DNA of 64,000 nt from the NCBI GenBank assembly GCA_905339405.1, contig CAJPGC010000030.1, forward strand, positions 1 through 64,000. Direction: 5' to 3'. This document shows positions 8,881 to 17,107 of this stretch, in pieces. A program made the translations under genes and the position numbers. Positions within the stretch are counted from its first letter, which is position 1, and every line of letters starts with the position of its first letter. Origin of the DNA: an uncultured bacterium. GTDB lineage: Bacteria > Desulfobacterota > GWC2-55-46. Below the pieces are notes generated by a model, which did not search any database, was not told where the DNA came from, and saw nothing but the letters and a program-made list of their open reading frames with translations.

Positions 8881-10208
8881 GCCTTTCCCTCCTTCACGCC
8901 TTTGAACCTTGCTTTTATCCTGAACTTCTCCTTGTTTTTAGAAACCCTGACTACAGGGGCGGCAAACTCGAAATCACCCAGATATTTTGAATCCTCGAGC
9001 CTTATTAGAAGCGATGAAGCATCCCCCGAATGACCTTCCAGTATTACGGAACCGTTATTGTACTCAACCGTCATCAGCCATGAATCGTCAGGAAGGATCT
9101 CGGTAATCTCCTTCAAAAGGTCCAGCATGACTTGAGAACGTGCACCAGGGATGGCTTCCAGGGCCGGAATTCCTGCGACTGACTGCGCGAGACCGTATTC
9201 TGCCGATGAACTGCCCTTCAGTGCCTTAAGTCTGGCAATAGAACTGTCAAGGCGTTTCAGGGTCATCATGTCCTTTGCGGCATAAGAGATGCCAACAAGG
9301 CAAATGAGTACTAAAGCAACTGCAGCAAAAACCGCGCTGCCGGCATATATGCTCTTTTCCGCCCCTGGACCCTTCATGAGATTTATACTGCATTTACCGG
9401 AACCAATTGCGCCAAGCGCTCCGCCAAAGGCAACCAGGTAAGGCGCCTCAACCGTGCCCCCGGGATCCAACAAACGCATCTTGCCGGGTATTCCTTCCAG
9501 CCGGGCAATATCGGCATTTGAAGTGTCAGTTGAAAGGATCTCAAAGGCGTCCGGTCCGCTTTTCAGGCAAGCCGACATATTCGCAAGCTCTCTTTGGAAG
9601 CCGAGGCCCTGAAACACGCTTTCTGCCGGGACCAGCTTTGAATAGACCGGCATTAATCCATCAAAGGCGTCAATGGTACTTTCATGACCGCATGTACCGA
9701 TGAATATTTTTTTTGATTCGTTTCCAATCTCACCAAAATGAGCCAGAAAATTGAGAACCGCCTCATGCCAAAAACCGGCAAATGAAATAACAAGCCCGGC
9801 AGAAGAAAAGACCCCGATTAGTTCATCGACCTGCCTTTTTGAAGCGGCACCGGCCACTACCTGGAAGCCATTGCTATTTTTACCCATCACCTCGTGGCTG
9901 TAATATGCTTCGCCAGTGGCCATGGGAAGGTGTTTTTCAATCTCGAACTTGACTATGCCTTCCAACGCTCCGTGACCAGGGGCAGGCAAATCAAGCGACT
10001 TGCATATTGAAAGTTCACGAGCGAGTACAACGCAGACCTTTACCGCGGAAAACTTCTTCTCAGCGGCATAGCGGGCCACTGCCTGCGCCCGCTCGCCCTG
10101 AGCTCCACCGAGCTCCGTCTGCATGACGACCCTGATACCTCTCAGAGTGGTTTTCAAATGCAGAAAACGCCAGGCGTCCCGGTTTATCTCTATACTCAGT
10201 ACATCCAC
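8877..10208 (-). CDS. gspL: T2SS cytoplasmic/inner-membrane protein GspL, PilM-like (system 1)
   Basis: 443 aa. The N-terminal half is an actin-like (PilM/GspL cytoplasmic) domain, with MDVLSIEINRDAWRFLHLKT, KFEIEKHLPM and YLVAFGGALGAIG. A membrane segment follows near 295-315 (AVFAAVALVLICLVGIS). The periplasmic part resembles GspL/PilN (ITEILPDDSWLMTVEYNN). GspL recruits the GspE ATPase to the membrane and binds GspM. The stop of gspK lies 1 nt before the start and the end overlaps gspM by 4 nt. The length is typical. Confidence 0.88.
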   Translation of the reverse strand: MDVLSIEINRDAWRFLHLKTTLRGIRVVMQTELGGAQGERAQAVARYAAEKKFSAVKVCVVLARELSICKSLDLPAPGHGALEGIVKFEIEKHLPMATGEAYYSHEVMGKNSNGFQVVAGAASKRQVDELIGVFSSAGLVISFAGFWHEAVLNFLAHFGEIGNESKKIFIGTCGHESTIDAFDGLMPVYSKLVPAESVFQGLGFQRELANMSACLKSGPDAFEILSTDTSNADIARLEGIPGKMRLLDPGGTVEAPYLVAFGGALGAIGSGKCSINLMKGPGAEKSIYAGSAVFAAVALVLICLVGISYAAKDMMTLKRLDSSIARLKALKGSSSAEYGLAQSVAGIPALEAIPGARSQVMLDLLKEITEILPDDSWLMTVEYNNGSVILEGHSGDASSLLIRLEDSKYLGDFEFAAPVVRVSKNKEKFRIKARFKGVKEGKA

Positions 10209-10209
10209 A

Positions 10210-11184
10210 TCAATTACCCATGCCTGGCAGGACTCCCTCGTTCCAATAGACCACCCTGACGCCGTTGCCAGATTTTTCCGCTATCGCCCTGATTTTAAAG
10301 CTCAGCCCCTTCACCGTCCCTGTAGAAACGATGGTAAAAACGCTCGAACTGACTGCTCCGCCGAAAGCAGGGATCGTGTAATACCCCTCCGTTTTTCTCC
10401 TGAGAAGTATCTCCTGCGCTTTTCCCTCTCCAAGAGCAGCCCTTAAGACCTCTTCGCTCGCGGTGTTTATGTTTATTTTCCCATCACCGTTGACCGTCAG
10501 TTGGTTTTCTATTCCCTTGAGTCCGGAATGCCCGTTTTTTTCCGTTCCCGAAGTCTTTTCCGTACCGTAAAGAACATCAGTACTCATCCCCTTCACAAGC
10601 AACACTTCCTCAACGGTGTCGAAGTTTCCGTCCTTTGCGCCATAGGGGCCGGGAAGGGACATGTAATAATCGTCCTCAGCGCCATTCAGGTGATGTTCGT
10701 GGTTTTCATCCCGCCAGTCTACTATCGAGTCGACTATTATATCCAGGCCTGCCCCTTCCACACCTGAAGCCCTGAAGAGGTCCACAATGACTTCCCTTTG
10801 CGCGGTATTGAGGTTCAGCCTTCCGGCCTCATCCTCTATGACATACTCGACATTCCCTCCTCCAAGCTCAAAAGACCTGGAGCGCTCGGTATATTGCTCA
10901 TCCTGTTTCAAAAAGCCAACCCTTTTGTCCTCGTCAAGGACGACGAATTTGTAAGGGGCTGCTATCTCCGCTATCCCGAGAGTTATACCGGCGGATGCGA
11001 GGGACTGTGCGGCAGCCTCGTCCCTGAAGTTCGCAGCCGAAAGACTGTCCACCCGGACCGTGTACACAAGCTCCGTTGCGATTATCATGAGTAGGGCCAA
11101 AACCCAGAGCACGACAACAAGAGAGACGCCCTTCTGGCATGAAGACAGCGGTTTCACTATTTTAAGAAAAATACGCGCTGTCAC
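10210..11184 (-). CDS. gspK: T2SS minor pseudopilin GspK (system 1)
   Basis: I chose the GTG at 11184, giving 324 aa, because it overlaps the gspJ stop by GTGA. A more upstream ATG at 11214 would add ten residues. The prepilin-type leader ends at CQKG, followed by the hydrophobic helix VSLVVVLWVLALLMIIATEL. A helix-hairpin-helix-containing GspK domain follows (RLNLNTAQREVIVDLF, DWRDENHEHHLNGAEDDYY, KININTASEEVLRAAL). GspK caps the pseudopilus tip with GspI and GspJ. The typical family length is about 300-330 aa. Confidence 0.92.
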   Translation of the reverse strand: MTARIFLKIVKPLSSCQKGVSLVVVLWVLALLMIIATELVYTVRVDSLSAANFRDEAAAQSLASAGITLGIAEIAAPYKFVVLDEDKRVGFLKQDEQYTERSRSFELGGGNVEYVIEDEAGRLNLNTAQREVIVDLFRASGVEGAGLDIIVDSIVDWRDENHEHHLNGAEDDYYMSLPGPYGAKDGNFDTVEEVLLVKGMSTDVLYGTEKTSGTEKNGHSGLKGIENQLTVNGDGKININTASEEVLRAALGEGKAQEILLRRKTEGYYTIPAFGGAVSSSVFTIVSTGTVKGLSFKIRAIAEKSGNGVRVVYWNEGVLPGMGN

Positions 11185-11792
11185 TCTTTGCCCCGGGACA
11201 GCGCCGATTGCCAATATCCGGCCCCAACCGGAACTGTTATCGTAAGCATGTCTTCATTCCTCAGCAGGATTTGCGCCTTCAGCGCCCTTGGGAACTTGTC
11301 CTTGCCCGGCTCCCAGAAACTGCTCTGGCCGTCCGGGCCCATGTATTCAAATCTTATCTCTCTTACCTCCGGTTCTGTCTCTGCCAGCGCGCCACCTTCA
11401 AATGACGGGAAATCATCTGCAGTCAAGGGTTTCTCATAAACCTTGAGCCCCTCCTCGCCGCTGACAAAATATACCCACCTGGGGCCGGGTATGGACGATG
11501 GCGTGGATGCTACAGTCAAAAAGCCGACCGCCTTTTCAGAACCAAAAAAAGCGAGCTTATTCTCATCGGATTTCATCAAAAAAGGATACGCGGAGGCTGC
11601 CTCCCGTTCCAGCCTGTAGACCACGTTCCTTTTAAGCGAAGCCCTCTCCAGCACGGACTCGCTCCTTTCCCAGGAGGAGATACCAAGTCTCAAGGCAGAA
11701 AAAACCACTACGAGAAGAACAGCCGTTATGGAAAGCGCAAGGACGGTCTCGATAAGCGTGAAACCCAGCTGGCCAGACTTGGAACTGGTCAT
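11181..11792 (-). CDS. gspJ: T2SS minor pseudopilin GspJ (system 1)
   Basis: 203 aa. The leader MTSSKSGQLG is followed by the type IV pilin-like methylation site and helix FTLIETVLALSITAVLLVV, with Glu at +5. The C-terminal domain carries the family pattern VREIRFEYMGPDG and FPRALKAQILLRN. It forms the pseudopilus tip complex with GspI and GspK. It overlaps gspI by 4 nt (ATGA), which indicates translational coupling. Confidence 0.92.
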   Translation of the reverse strand: MTSSKSGQLGFTLIETVLALSITAVLLVVVFSALRLGISSWERSESVLERASLKRNVVYRLEREAASAYPFLMKSDENKLAFFGSEKAVGFLTVASTPSSIPGPRWVYFVSGEEGLKVYEKPLTADDFPSFEGGALAETEPEVREIRFEYMGPDGQSSFWEPGKDKFPRALKAQILLRNEDMLTITVPVGAGYWQSALSRGKE

Positions 11793-12154
11793 CTTTTGTC
11801 CGAAACCGCCTTCAGCGTCGACAGCACTACCGGTGCGCCTGAAGGGCCGGTTGTCTCCATCTTCAATTCAAATATCCTGATACCTTCCACGGGTTTGAAA
11901 CCTTCAAAATCTTTCACTGCCAGCTCCCACTTGAAACCTGCAGCCGAGCCTGAGCCGTAGCCTTCCCTGACCCCATCCCTGAGAATTGCCTCGTTCATCC
12001 TTTCCTTCGCAAAAAGAACAAGAGAGGATGAATCAGACGATGATTTCGCCAGACCCATGGAGCCGGAAAAAAGTCTCATCACGGCCACTATCCCGAGGCC
12101 CAGCACAGCCACTGAGGCCAGCACCTCCAACAGGGTAAACCCTTTATTGCCCAT
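11789..12154 (-). CDS. gspI: T2SS minor pseudopilin GspI (system 1)
   Basis: The start chosen is the ATG at 12154, giving 121 aa. It lies just after the gspH stop and yields the short leader MGNKG before FTLLEVLASVAVLGLGIVAV. An upstream in-frame ATG at 12235 would require an unlikely 27-residue extension inside gspH. The C-terminal part (FKWELAVKDFEGFKPVEGIR) fits GspI. It nucleates the pseudopilus tip. Confidence 0.9.
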   Translation of the reverse strand: MGNKGFTLLEVLASVAVLGLGIVAVMRLFSGSMGLAKSSSDSSSLVLFAKERMNEAILRDGVREGYGSGSAAGFKWELAVKDFEGFKPVEGIRIFELKMETTGPSGAPVVLSTLKAVSDKR

Positions 12155-12155
12155 G

Positions 12156-12611
12156 CTAGTCAGCACCTGCCGGATTCCCCTCGACCCTGACGTGGCCTGA
12201 AGACGAGACCTTGACGGTAAATTCCGCTCCGCCATCGCCTTTTACGCTGTACTCGCCTGCATTAGCCCCTCCCCTGGACGTGAAGACCGCTCTTGCGGGA
12301 ATACCCGAGACGCTCACACCCTTCGAGAGCGTGAACTCTCTTTTCAGATGACCGTCAGCGGATGCGACCAGGATTTTGCCCTCCATGACTTCCACGTAAT
12401 GATTGGCTCTTTCGCGCACCGCCAGGGCTTTAGCATGGTTCATGGCTGCCCCCAGCCTTTTTGCGGCAGTCCTGGTCTCAGCCGAGCCTATGCCCCGGCC
12501 TACGACAGGAGCAGTCAGAGCCGCTGCTATCGAAAAAATCACAAGCACGAGAAGGACCTCGAGGAGCGTAAACCCCCTTGCCCCCCGGGAAGACCGCCCG
12601 TGCCTTTTCAT
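12156..12611 (-). CDS. gspH: T2SS minor pseudopilin GspH (system 1)
   Basis: The start is taken at the ATG at 12611 (MKRHGRSSRGARG), which overlaps the gspG stop as ATGA; this gives 151 aa. The cleavage site is GARG/FTLLEVLLVLVIFSIAAAL. The body shows the GspH pattern (RLGAAMNHAKALAVRERANH, then FTVKVSSSGHVRVEG). It links the major pseudopilin shaft to the tip complex. Confidence 0.9.
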   Translation of the reverse strand: MKRHGRSSRGARGFTLLEVLLVLVIFSIAAALTAPVVGRGIGSAETRTAAKRLGAAMNHAKALAVRERANHYVEVMEGKILVASADGHLKREFTLSKGVSVSGIPARAVFTSRGGANAGEYSVKGDGGAEFTVKVSSSGHVRVEGNPAGAD

Positions 12612-13054
12612 TGTCCAGTGCTCTTCCAACTCACGACATCCTGGTTTTCCCCTTCGCCGCCAGCAGTGCCGTCCGCCCCGTATGAAACGATGTCGTAATC
12701 ATCATTCGTTCCCGGAGAGGTGTATATGTAGGACCTGCCCCATGGGTCGGATGGGATCTCTTTTTTAAGATATGGACCGTGCCAGTTCTCCATGCCTGAG
12801 GCGGTCCTCAGCGCCTGAAGCCCCTCGGCGCTGGTTGGGTACCTGCCGGCATCCAGCCTGAATTGGTCAAGAGCTGCCCCGAAAAGCTCTATTTGCGCTT
12901 CGGCAGCTTTTATTTTAGACTGCTCTACCTTGCCGAAAAACTTCGGCGCCACCAGCGCGGCGAGCAGACCTATTATGATCACGACCACTATGAGCTCTAC
13001 GAGCGTGAAACCATGCTCTTCCCTCAACTTAACAATAGCACCCGGCGAACGCAT
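12608..13054 (-). CDS. gspG: T2SS major pseudopilin GspG (system 1)
   Basis: 148 aa. The leader ends at EEHG, followed by FTLVELIVVVIIIGLLAALV. The conserved GspG body is present: DQFRLDAGRYPTSAEGLQAL, PYLKKEIPSDPWGRSYIYTS, and the Ca-site region YDIVSYGADGTAGGEGENQD. GspG is the main subunit of the pseudopilus piston. The length and motifs are canonical. Confidence 0.96.
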   Translation of the reverse strand: MRSPGAIVKLREEHGFTLVELIVVVIIIGLLAALVAPKFFGKVEQSKIKAAEAQIELFGAALDQFRLDAGRYPTSAEGLQALRTASGMENWHGPYLKKEIPSDPWGRSYIYTSPGTNDDYDIVSYGADGTAGGEGENQDVVSWKSTGQ

Positions 13055-13066
13055 ATCTATTACTCC

Positions 13067-14287
13067 TTACAATGGAATATCGTTGAGACTGAAAATTGCC
13101 AGAAGAAGCGAAATAACTATGAAACCGACGACGACGGCCATCAAAAGGATTATCGATGGCTCGAGCAGGGCCAACAGTCTTTTTATCGAGGTAGCTATCT
13201 CCCTGTCATATTTGTTTGCCAGCTTGAGAAGCATCTCTTCGAGCTTGCCTGTCTCTTCCCCTATCTTCAGCATGTGCACGGCAAGCGGCGGGAAAAAACC
13301 AGCCTCCCTCAAAGGTTGCGCAAAACCACGGCCCCTTTTAACTCCATCGACTATGGGCTGCATCTGTTGCAATATGAATGAATTCCCCATTGTGTTTATC
13401 GCAATCCTGAGCGCTTCAAGGACAGGCAGTCCGCCCTGCATCAACGTGCCTAATGTTCTCGAAAACCTTGAGATGATGACCTTTTTGAAGACCTGGCCCA
13501 ATAAAGGCAGTTTCAACTTCCAACGGTCAAAAAACAATCTGCCCTTTTCCGTCCCAAGTTTTCTGTAGATGAAAAAACCTGAAAAGACCGCGCTCAAGAC
13601 CACAGCCCACCAGAATTTCAGAAAAAAACCGCTCAGAAAAAACAGGGCCTTTGTCGACAGCGGCATGGCGGCCCCGGCGTCCGCAAAAATCTCCGTGAAT
13701 CTCGGTATCACAAAGACGAGCATTACAATAATGGCCGAGCTTCCGGCAAACATCAGGAGCATCGGATAAAGAAGCGCCGAGGTCACATCTTCCTTGAGCT
13801 TTTCGGAATCCTCCATGAACTTCGTGAGCCTGTCGAGCACGGTCTCAAGCGCCCCGCCAGCTTCTCCGGCCCTCACCGTATTGATGTAAACTGACGAAAA
13901 CAGGCCCGGGTGTTTCTCCAGACTGTCCGCTAACGATTGGCCTGACTGTATGGACCTGTACAGGCTCAAGATCACTTCCCTGAATGCGTGATTTTCCACG
14001 GCTTCGGACAGGGTTATAAGCGATTTATCCAACGGCAAGCCTGCTTCAAGAAGGCTGCCCAGCTCGTGTGTAAAGGCAGCGACCTCGCGTGCGGAAGTCT
14101 TGCTCGCGAAGGAAAGAGACAGGGCCGGTCCTGCATGTTTTTTTTCCGGGACCCTCTCGACCTTTATGGGCAGATAGCCTTGTTCCTGAAGACTGGCCAC
14201 GACAGCGCCATCGTCCAGGCCATCCATCGTACCTTTAATGGACTTTCCTGAAGAGTCGGTCACGTGATAGCTGTAAAGTGGCATCAA
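13067..14287 (-). CDS. gspF: T2SS inner-membrane platform protein GspF (system 1)
   Basis: 406 aa with two T2SSF domains. It opens with MPLYSYHVTDSSGKSIKGTM. The first domain is near 70-190 (FTHELGSLLEAGLPLDKSL) with membrane helices near 175-205 (LLMFAGSSAIIVMLVFVIPR). The second is near 270-395 (SRTLGTLMQGGLPVLEALRI) with the terminal helix ILLMAVVVGFIVISLLLAIF. GspF is the polytopic base around which pseudopilins are assembled. It sits 4 nt downstream of gspE and 12 nt upstream of gspG. Confidence 0.95.
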   Translation of the reverse strand: MMPLYSYHVTDSSGKSIKGTMDGLDDGAVVASLQEQGYLPIKVERVPEKKHAGPALSLSFASKTSAREVAAFTHELGSLLEAGLPLDKSLITLSEAVENHAFREVILSLYRSIQSGQSLADSLEKHPGLFSSVYINTVRAGEAGGALETVLDRLTKFMEDSEKLKEDVTSALLYPMLLMFAGSSAIIVMLVFVIPRFTEIFADAGAAMPLSTKALFFLSGFFLKFWWAVVLSAVFSGFFIYRKLGTEKGRLFFDRWKLKLPLLGQVFKKVIISRFSRTLGTLMQGGLPVLEALRIAINTMGNSFILQQMQPIVDGVKRGRGFAQPLREAGFFPPLAVHMLKIGEETGKLEEMLLKLANKYDREIATSIKRLLALLEPSIILLMAVVVGFIVISLLLAIFSLNDIPL

Positions 14288-14291
14288 AAAC

Positions 14292-15977
14292 CTACTGGTC
14301 CAGTGTGACCCTGGAGACTTCCTCTAAAGTCGTAATCCCCATGAGTACTTTTTCAAGTCCGTCCTCGCGGAGCGGGCGCATGCCCTTTTCAATGGCGGCC
14401 TGCCTTATGACGTTCGCTCCCTTTCTTTCGGCTATGAGCTGCTTTATCTCCTCTGAGACGGCCATAAGCTCGAATATCCCGGTCCTTCCCCTGTAACCTG
14501 TGTTTTCACACGCGTTACAGCCCCTTCCCCTGAACAGCTTGAGGCTCTCAGGCACGGCAGTACCGGCGAAAAATTGAACTTCGCCCGCCCCAGGCGCGTA
14601 CTCTTCCTTGCATTCCTGGCAGATTACACGCACAAGCCGCTGCGCGAGAACGCCTAGCAGGCTTGAGGATATGAGAAAACTTTCCACCCCCATATCCTGA
14701 AGCCTCGTGACGGCGCTCGGCGCGTCATTGGTATGCAAAGTGGAGAGTATGAGATGGCCCGTCAAGGCCGAATGGACAGCGATGTCGGCAGTTTCCGCGT
14801 CCCTGATCTCGCCGACCATGATTACGTCGGGGTCTTGCCTTACAATCGACCTAAGCCCGTTGGCGAACGTGAGACCTATCTTGGGCTTGACGTGTATCTG
14901 GTTGACGCCTTTCAGGTAATACTCCACCGGGTCTTCTATGGTCACCACCTTTTTTACCACTGTGTCGATGCTTGTAAGCGCCGTATAAAGAGTGGTCGAT
15001 TTCCCGCTTCCGGTGGGGCCTGTGACCAGGAACATTCCATGAGGCTGAGTTATCATTGATGTGAACAGCTCCATGTGCCGGGTTGAGAAGCCGACCGAAT
15101 TAATCGAAAGCACCCCTTTTGAGTCAAGAAGCCTCATCACTATGCTCTCGCCATACAAAGTGGGAACCGTCGAAACCCTTATATCCATGTCCTTGCCGGC
15201 GGTTTTTATCTTAAGCCTGCCGTCCTGAGGAAGCCTTCTTTCGGCGATGTTGAGCTTGGACATTATCTTTATTCTCGACGCTATGGCTGGATGGAGCTTT
15301 CTGGGCAGGGTTTCGATATGGTTCAGCATGCCGTCGATCCTGTATCTGACATGGAGTTCGTCCTCGAAGGGTTCGATATGGATATCGCTCGCCCGCCTCT
15401 CGACGGCTTTTGAAAGGAGCAGGTTCACCATATTTATGACGGGAGCTTCATGAGCCATGTCCTTTAGATGCTCCACGTCATCGTATTCGAAACCGGCAGA
15501 GCCGGACTCTCCCATTCCCTCTATAAGCTTGTCCATTGAGACGGCCCCCCCTCCGTAAAGGGCCTCCGCGGCCTCGAGTATGTCCTTTTCAAGGCCGAGG
15601 ACCACCTCAATTTTCAGGCCGGAAGACGCTCTGAGGGTCTCGACCGGATAAGGGTCGACCGGGTCCGCAACCGCAACTTTCAATAGGCCATTCTCACTGG
15701 CAATGGGAAGGACTTTATAATTTTTTAGAAATTTGAGCGCAGGCTGAAAGTCTAATTCCGGGCGGGTTTCGGGATATTCATGACGCCGCAAAAAATCAAA
15801 GCCGCTCTGTTCGCAGAGGCATTTGAGAAGCTCATCTTCAGATAAAAGTCCGAGCTCAATGAGAACGGACCCTATTCTGCCTTTATTTCTTTTCTGCTCT
15901 TCAAGGCCTCTGGCGAGCCCATCTTCATCGATAAGGCCATTTTTCAGAAGAATTTCTCCGATCCTCTGATACAGCAA
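14292..15977 (-). CDS. gspE: T2SS assembly ATPase GspE (system 1)
   Basis: 561 aa from a TTG at 15977 with GGAG 6 nt upstream. Two N-terminal T2SSE_N-type segments are present (RIGEILLKNGLIDEDGLARG, then KFLKNYKVLPIASENGLLKV). Next are the AAA domain with Walker A GPTGSGKSTTLYTAL, the Asp box TIEDPVEYYLKGVNQIHV, Walker B RQDPDVIMVGEIRDAETADI and the His box STLHTNDAPSAVTRL. A zinc-binding C-domain follows (CQECKEEYAPG, then GCNACENTGYRGR). It powers pseudopilus extension. It is the first gene of the T2SS-1 operon; a possible 18-codon leader ORF ends 1 nt upstream. Confidence 0.95.
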   Translation of the reverse strand: MLYQRIGEILLKNGLIDEDGLARGLEEQKRNKGRIGSVLIELGLLSEDELLKCLCEQSGFDFLRRHEYPETRPELDFQPALKFLKNYKVLPIASENGLLKVAVADPVDPYPVETLRASSGLKIEVVLGLEKDILEAAEALYGGGAVSMDKLIEGMGESGSAGFEYDDVEHLKDMAHEAPVINMVNLLLSKAVERRASDIHIEPFEDELHVRYRIDGMLNHIETLPRKLHPAIASRIKIMSKLNIAERRLPQDGRLKIKTAGKDMDIRVSTVPTLYGESIVMRLLDSKGVLSINSVGFSTRHMELFTSMITQPHGMFLVTGPTGSGKSTTLYTALTSIDTVVKKVVTIEDPVEYYLKGVNQIHVKPKIGLTFANGLRSIVRQDPDVIMVGEIRDAETADIAVHSALTGHLILSTLHTNDAPSAVTRLQDMGVESFLISSSLLGVLAQRLVRVICQECKEEYAPGAGEVQFFAGTAVPESLKLFRGRGCNACENTGYRGRTGIFELMAVSEEIKQLIAERKGANVIRQAAIEKGMRPLREDGLEKVLMGITTLEEVSRVTLDQ

Positions 15978-15978
15978 G

Positions 15979-16035
15979 TCATACTCCTAAGCAGATTAAC
16001 TCTTCCATGGATATAAAAGCATTCTCCTTATACAT
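15979..16035 (-). CDS. Possible 18-aa leader peptide in front of gspE
   Basis: An ATG at 16035 is preceded by a good ribosome-binding site (AAAGGAAAG). It opens an 18-codon frame (MYKENAFISMEELICLGV) ending in TGA one nucleotide before the TTG start of gspE. The gspE Shine-Dalgarno lies within its last codons. The configuration suits translational coupling or attenuation of the T2SS operon. A chance ORF cannot be excluded. Confidence 0.3.
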   Translation of the reverse strand: MYKENAFISMEELICLGV

Positions 16036-16215
16036 CTTTCCTTTATCCTTTTCAAGGTGTGATTCTTAATATTTTAAAAGGTGAAGTAAATTAATCTTTT
16101 AGAAAACTCTTTTAATGTAAATTCAATTCCAAGTAAGATGGACAGCAGGCTGTACTTTTTGATTCCGCTTTTCTTGTCATGAAGTGGATATTTTTTTAGA
16201 GAAACCGGACATAAA

Positions 16216-16252
16216 AAAAGCCCGTAACTCATCAGAGTTACGGGCTTTTAAT
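16216..16252 (-). terminator. Terminator of the original tRNA-Arg locus
   Basis: Perfect 11-bp stem 16220-16230 / 16235-16245 (GCCCGTAACTC/GAGTTACGGGC) with a 4-nt loop. It is followed on the minus strand by a run of T residues. It lies just beyond the displaced tRNA 3' half. A near-identical hairpin at 29301-29326 lies beside the intact tRNA at the other end of the integrated element. Confidence 0.85.
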
Positions 16253-16254
16253 GA

Positions 16255-16299
16255 TGGCGCCCCCGAGACGATTCGAACGTCCGACACACGGATTAGGAA
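16255..16299 (-). pseudogene. Displaced 3' half of tRNA-Arg(CCU): distal attachment site
   Basis: The minus strand reads from the anticodon loop/stem (TTCCTAATCCGT) through a complete T-arm (GGACG, TTCGAAT, CGTCT), the acceptor strand CGGGGGC and GCCA. No 5' half lies upstream. It is the original host tRNA 3' portion, separated from its 5' half by the 13-kb insertion. Bases 16282-16299 are identical to 29362-29379 in the intact tRNA. Confidence 0.9.
16282..16299. repeat. Attachment-site core, left copy
   Basis: CGACACACGGATTAGGAA is identical to 29362-29379. It covers the anticodon-stem/variable-loop part of tRNA-Arg(CCU). Flanking similarity continues leftwards through the T-arm, acceptor stem and terminator hairpin. 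Confidence 0.9.
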
Positions 16300-16489
16300 A
16301 GCAAAAAGGGGGCGTTTTCCTTCCTCTTGTAACTCTTCGAAAATTCAAGGATATTCAGAAAAATCCAACGGTTACCATTCTAAATATATTTAACGGCTTT
16401 TTTCTGGTTTTAACGCCTTTTTTCTCGTCATGGGCAAAGTGGCGGGCAAAGTTTTTAGCCGAATCAAAACCAACCTCGATAAAAATCTC

Positions 16490-16518
16490 TTGCATATCGT
16501 AACCAATAGGGTTACACT
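16490..16518 (+). promoter_or_regulatory. higBA promoter with palindromic operator
   Basis: The -35 TTGCAT (16490-16495) and -10 TACACT (16513-16518) are separated by 17 bp. The perfect inverted repeat GTAACC-AATAG-GGTTAC (16499-16515) fills the spacer, where HigA binding would block polymerase. The predicted start of transcription falls at or next to the higB ATG (16525), and no Shine-Dalgarno is visible, so the message may be leaderless. Confidence 0.65.
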
Positions 16519-16524
16519 TTTCTC

Positions 16525-16803
16525 ATGATAAAGAGCTTCCGCCATAAGGGACTGAGCGCGTTTTACTCGAAAGGCAGCAAGGCAGGAATACAGGCGAAGC
16601 ATGCCGACAGATTACGACTTATCCTTGCCAGGCTCGATGCTTCGAGGGAACCTCAAGACATGAATCTCCCTGGCCTGAGGCTCCATAAACTGACAGGTGG
16701 TTTAAAGGATTTTTGGTCTGTAGAGGTAAGCGGCAACTGGCGGGTCATTTTTAGATTCGAGGGGCAAGACGCCTTCGAGGTCGACTATTTGGATTACCAT
16801 TAA
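16525..16803 (+). CDS. higB: HigB-type toxin (RelE/ParE superfamily)
   Basis: 92 aa, normal for HigB. It starts [20 protein letters not shown] and carries the conserved middle [15 protein letters not shown] stretch and the C-terminal [17 protein letters not shown] core (here [18 protein letters not shown], then VDYLDYH). HigB toxins are ribosome-dependent mRNA endonucleases. Toxin-first order with the antitoxin 14 nt downstream is the usual higBA layout. A palindromic operator precedes the gene. It probably stabilises the integrative element. Confidence 0.92.
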   Translation: MIKSFRHKGLSAFYSKGSKAGIQAKHADRLRLILARLDASREPQDMNLPGLRLHKLTGGLKDFWSVEVSGNWRVIFRFEGQDAFEVDYLDYH

Positions 16804-16817
16804 AAGGAGAAAAAACA

Positions 16818-17096
16818 ATGATGCACAACCCTCCCCATCCAGGTGAAGTCATAAAGAAGCTCTGTATAGAGCCCCTGGGCCTTTCCATAACCGAGACCGC
16901 TGAGGCCCTGGGAGTAAGCAGAAAGACCCTTTCAGAGCTTATAAACGGTCATATCGGAATAAGCCCGGAAATGGCTATCAGGCTTTCTATTGCCTTCAAT
17001 ACTACCCCTGAGAGCTGGCTGACGCAGCAGATGCAGTACGATCTATGGGAGATGCGCGAGACTGGGAAGAAGCTGAAAGTGAAGAAGATAGCTTAA
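16818..17096 (+). CDS. higA: HigA-type antitoxin, XRE-family HTH
   Basis: 92 aa. The HigA opening [20 protein letters not shown] is followed by a helix-turn-helix ([20 protein letters not shown]) and the family signature ([17 protein letters not shown], then [15 protein letters not shown]). It neutralises HigB and represses the operon, probably through the GTAACC-N5-GGTTAC palindrome. A strong ribosome-binding site (AAAAGGAGAAAAAACA) precedes the ATG. Confidence 0.93.
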   Translation: MMHNPPHPGEVIKKLCIEPLGLSITETAEALGVSRKTLSELINGHIGISPEMAIRLSIAFNTTPESWLTQQMQYDLWEMRETGKKLKVKKIA

Positions 17097-17107
17097 CGGA
17101 GATTTAT

